Source: an uncultured Oscillospiraceae bacterium
Lineage (GTDB): Bacteria; Bacillota; Clostridia; Oscillospirales; Oscillospiraceae
NCBI GenBank assembly: GCA_910583885.1
Contig: CAJUAC010000122.1
Span: 1-5,057 of the forward strand
Direction of reading: 5' to 3'
DNA: 5,057 nt
This document shows positions 4,744 through 5,057 of the stretch, in pieces. The position numbers and the translations under genes are program-made. Within the stretch, counting starts at the first letter, position 1. Every line of letters starts with the position of its first letter. The notes beneath the pieces are model-generated. The model had not been told where the DNA came from. It saw only the letters and a program-made list of their open reading frames with translations, and did not search any database.

Positions 4744-5057
4744 GTGGGAGATCATCCAGGGCGACGCCCTGAAGCTTCTGGGGGGCTTTTCCCCCGGTAC
4801 CTTCGACGCCATCATCACCGACCCGCCCTACGCCTCCGGGGGCCGCACCCAGGCGGAGAAGAACAAGTCCACCGCCAAGAAGTATTCCAGCATGGGGGAC
4901 CACGCGCCCCCGCCCTTCGAGGGGGACGCCAAGGACCAGCGGTCCTGGACCCGCTGGGCGGCGGAGTGGCTGGCGGACGCCCGGAAGCTGTGCAGGCCCG
5001 GAGCGCCGGTGTGTATGTTCATCGACTGGCGGCAGCTCCCCGCCGCCTCCGACGCCC
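4733..5057 (+). CDS. DNA methyltransferase (DPPY type, N6-adenine or N4-cytosine), 3'-partial
   Basis: The first 108 residues of an S-adenosylmethionine-dependent DNA amino-methyltransferase are present. It opens with IIQGDALKLL (7-16) and TFDAIITDPPYASGG (23-37), which holds the catalytic DPPY motif IV at residues 30-33. Motif IV so close to the N-terminus is the beta-class arrangement, in which the target-recognition region and the SAM-binding FxGxG follow; both lie beyond the window. Further on are a Trp-rich segment (SWTRWAAEWLADARKL), RPGAPVCMF and DWRQLP, which I associate with phage and mobile-element methylases. DPPY occurs in both N6-adenine and N4-cytosine enzymes, so the modified base is not decided. 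ATG 4733 has a good SD and overlaps the upstream stop by 11 bp. No restriction endonuclease is visible, so it may be an orphan methylase. Base composition is strongly GC-rich, like metK. Confidence 0.93.
   Translation, partial: MNDKWEIIQGDALKLLGGFSPGTFDAIITDPPYASGGRTQAEKNKSTAKKYSSMGDHAPPPFEGDAKDQRSWTRWAAEWLADARKLCRPGAPVCMFIDWRQLPAASDA

Noticed and set aside
1..5057. CRISPR array, tRNA, rRNA or insertion sequence
   Set aside because: No regularly spaced repeats, cloverleaf with CCA-type end, rRNA-like tract, transposase motif or terminal inverted repeats were seen on either strand.

Overview
The window is part of an accessory, probably prophage or related mobile-element, region from a GC-rich member of the Clostridia (Firmicutes), of the gut Oscillospiraceae/Lachnospiraceae sort. 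This rests on strong purine-rich Shine-Dalgarno (SD) sites, GTG as well as ATG starts, tightly packed and overlapping small genes all on the + strand, several small proteins of unknown function, and a metK gene lying near a DNA methyltransferase and a PP-loop 'PAPS reductase-like' gene. I recall that combination from clostridial prophages and integrative elements. No integrase, terminase, capsid or conjugation gene is visible, so the element type is inferred.

Layout, left to right. (1) 1-1031: S-adenosylmethionine synthetase, cut at its 5' end by the window edge. (2) 1024-1443: unknown 139-aa protein, possibly shortened by a frameshift. (3) 1498-2244: PP-loop ATPase of the PAPS reductase/DndC/TtcA-like superfamily with Cys pairs suited to an Fe-S cluster. 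(4) 2245-2370: the first real intergenic gap, with a repeated TTGTTGG(G)TATCG element and a weak promoter candidate. (5) 2371-2805: unknown acidic 144-aa protein. (6) 2806-2871: a strong 15-bp hairpin that competes with a smaller hairpin covering the next SD. (7) 2872-3495: left-handed beta-helix-like repeat protein. (8) 3492-3701: 69-aa Cys-rich protein, possibly zinc-binding. (9) 3701-3982: 93-aa unknown protein. (10) 3983-4158: a gap with one doubtful 29-codon ORF. (11) 4159-4743: 194-aa conserved unknown protein. (12) 4733-5057: N-terminal part of a DPPY-type DNA methyltransferase, cut by the window end.

How the genes may work together: MetK makes S-adenosylmethionine and the methyltransferase uses it, so the element may carry its own methyl-donor supply for DNA modification. 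The PP-loop protein could add a sulfur-transfer or nucleotide-activation step, but its substrate cannot be read from the sequence. Most junctions overlap or nearly touch (8-bp, ATGA, TAATG and 11-bp overlaps), which suggests translationally coupled operon expression. A second transcript could start in the 2245-2370 gap.
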